A program made the translations under genes and the position numbers. A stretch of DNA of 41,660 nt from an uncultured Oscillospiraceae bacterium (GTDB taxonomy: Bacteria > Bacillota > Clostridia > Oscillospirales > Oscillospiraceae): NCBI GenBank assembly GCA_947627715.1, contig CANQXK010000023.1, positions 1-41,660 of the forward strand, read 5' to 3'. The notes below the pieces were generated by a model. It did no database searches and was not told the DNA's origin. It saw only the letters and a program-made list of their open reading frames with translations. Every line of letters starts with the position of its first letter. Position 1 is the first letter of the stretch. Positions 41,584-41,660 of the stretch are shown in pieces.

Positions 41584-41660
41584 TTACAGAAGGTTGTTGC
41601 CGTCCGGCCCAAAGAGGTGGGCAAGGGCGGGATTGAAGGAGAAGTTGACGGTCTTGCCGA
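41584..41660 (-). CDS. C-terminal end of an MsmX/UgpC-type ABC ATPase, partial
   Basis: The last 24 residues, GKTVNFSFNPALAHLFGP followed by DGNNLL and a stop, resemble the C-terminal regulatory/TOBE end of MsmX- or UgpC-like sugar ABC ATPases (pattern V.F.F....HLF..DG.NL). The gene continues beyond the window. It is only about 37 bases from the first permease gene and on the same strand, so it heads or precedes this operon. Many LplBC-type systems lack a local ATPase, so a dedicated one here is notable. Confidence 0.7.
   Translation of the reverse strand, partial: GKTVNFSFNPALAHLFGPDGNNLL

Overview
The window looks like chromosomal DNA from a GC-rich, spore-forming relative of the Clostridia, perhaps a gut Oscillospiraceae-type bacterium. 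That placement is an inference. It rests on a spoIIP gene with a sigma-E-like promoter, an AbrB-type regulator, a ctsR-mcsA-clpC stress operon, a tryptophan T-box leader, strong GGAGG ribosome sites, TTGACA/TATAAT promoters in AT-rich gaps, and a MetA of the acetyl-transferring type. I saw no insertion sequence, phage structural gene or CRISPR array.

Layout. 1-549 is the end of an iron-dependent alcohol dehydrogenase. 911-2124 (minus) is a split threonine/serine exporter. 2341-4018 (minus) is a T-box leader and a TrpB2-type tryptophan synthase beta chain. 4086-5273 (minus) is spoIIP, divergent from a three-gene operon (TSCPD protein, small unknown, HAD phosphatase; 5391-6534). 6651-6893 (minus) is an abrB-like gene. 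7294-9450 is metA, an MscS channel and a DUF1622 protein. 9529-9699 (minus) is a ferredoxin. 10061-13635 is ctsR-mcsA-clpC with CtsR boxes and no mcsB. 13733-15302 (minus) holds a ferritin-like protein and an FKBP-type lipoprotein. 15471-23219 is secA, pgeF, a solute-binding lipoprotein, cdd, ychF and a DUF1624 membrane protein. 23542-23834 carries divergent tRNA-Arg and tRNA-Val genes. 24006-27946 is a BlaI/BlaR1 pair in which BlaR1 has an exceptionally long outer domain. 28061-30963 is a divergent cassette: a Y-family polymerase and a YolD-like protein on one side, an XRE repressor and an ImmA/IrrE peptidase on the other. 31074-41660 (minus) is one long fructan/sucrose-use operon: MsmX-type ATPase end, two permeases, solute-binding lipoprotein, sugar-binding-type lipoprotein, secreted GH32-like lipoprotein, YesL-like protein, cytoplasmic GH32 and fructokinase.

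Two observations stand out. First, three intergenic regions (560-840, 18289-18465, and 23311-23510 on the minus strand) share an ordered four-hairpin architecture. Stem sequences differ between copies while pairing is kept, which looks like covariation in a structured RNA or a hairpin-rich dispersed element. Second, the XRE/ImmA/Y-polymerase/YolD cassette has two near-consensus divergent promoters laced with ACTTCCC-type half-sites. That is the layout expected of a LexA-independent, protease-relieved DNA-damage switch, comparable in logic to DdrO/IrrE or ImmR/ImmA.

In the fructan locus the outer lipoproteins would bind and cut fructan, the ABC system would import the products, and the cytoplasmic GH32 and PfkB kinase would hydrolyse and phosphorylate them. 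A perfect 16-bp hairpin between two of its genes may set unequal expression along the transcript.
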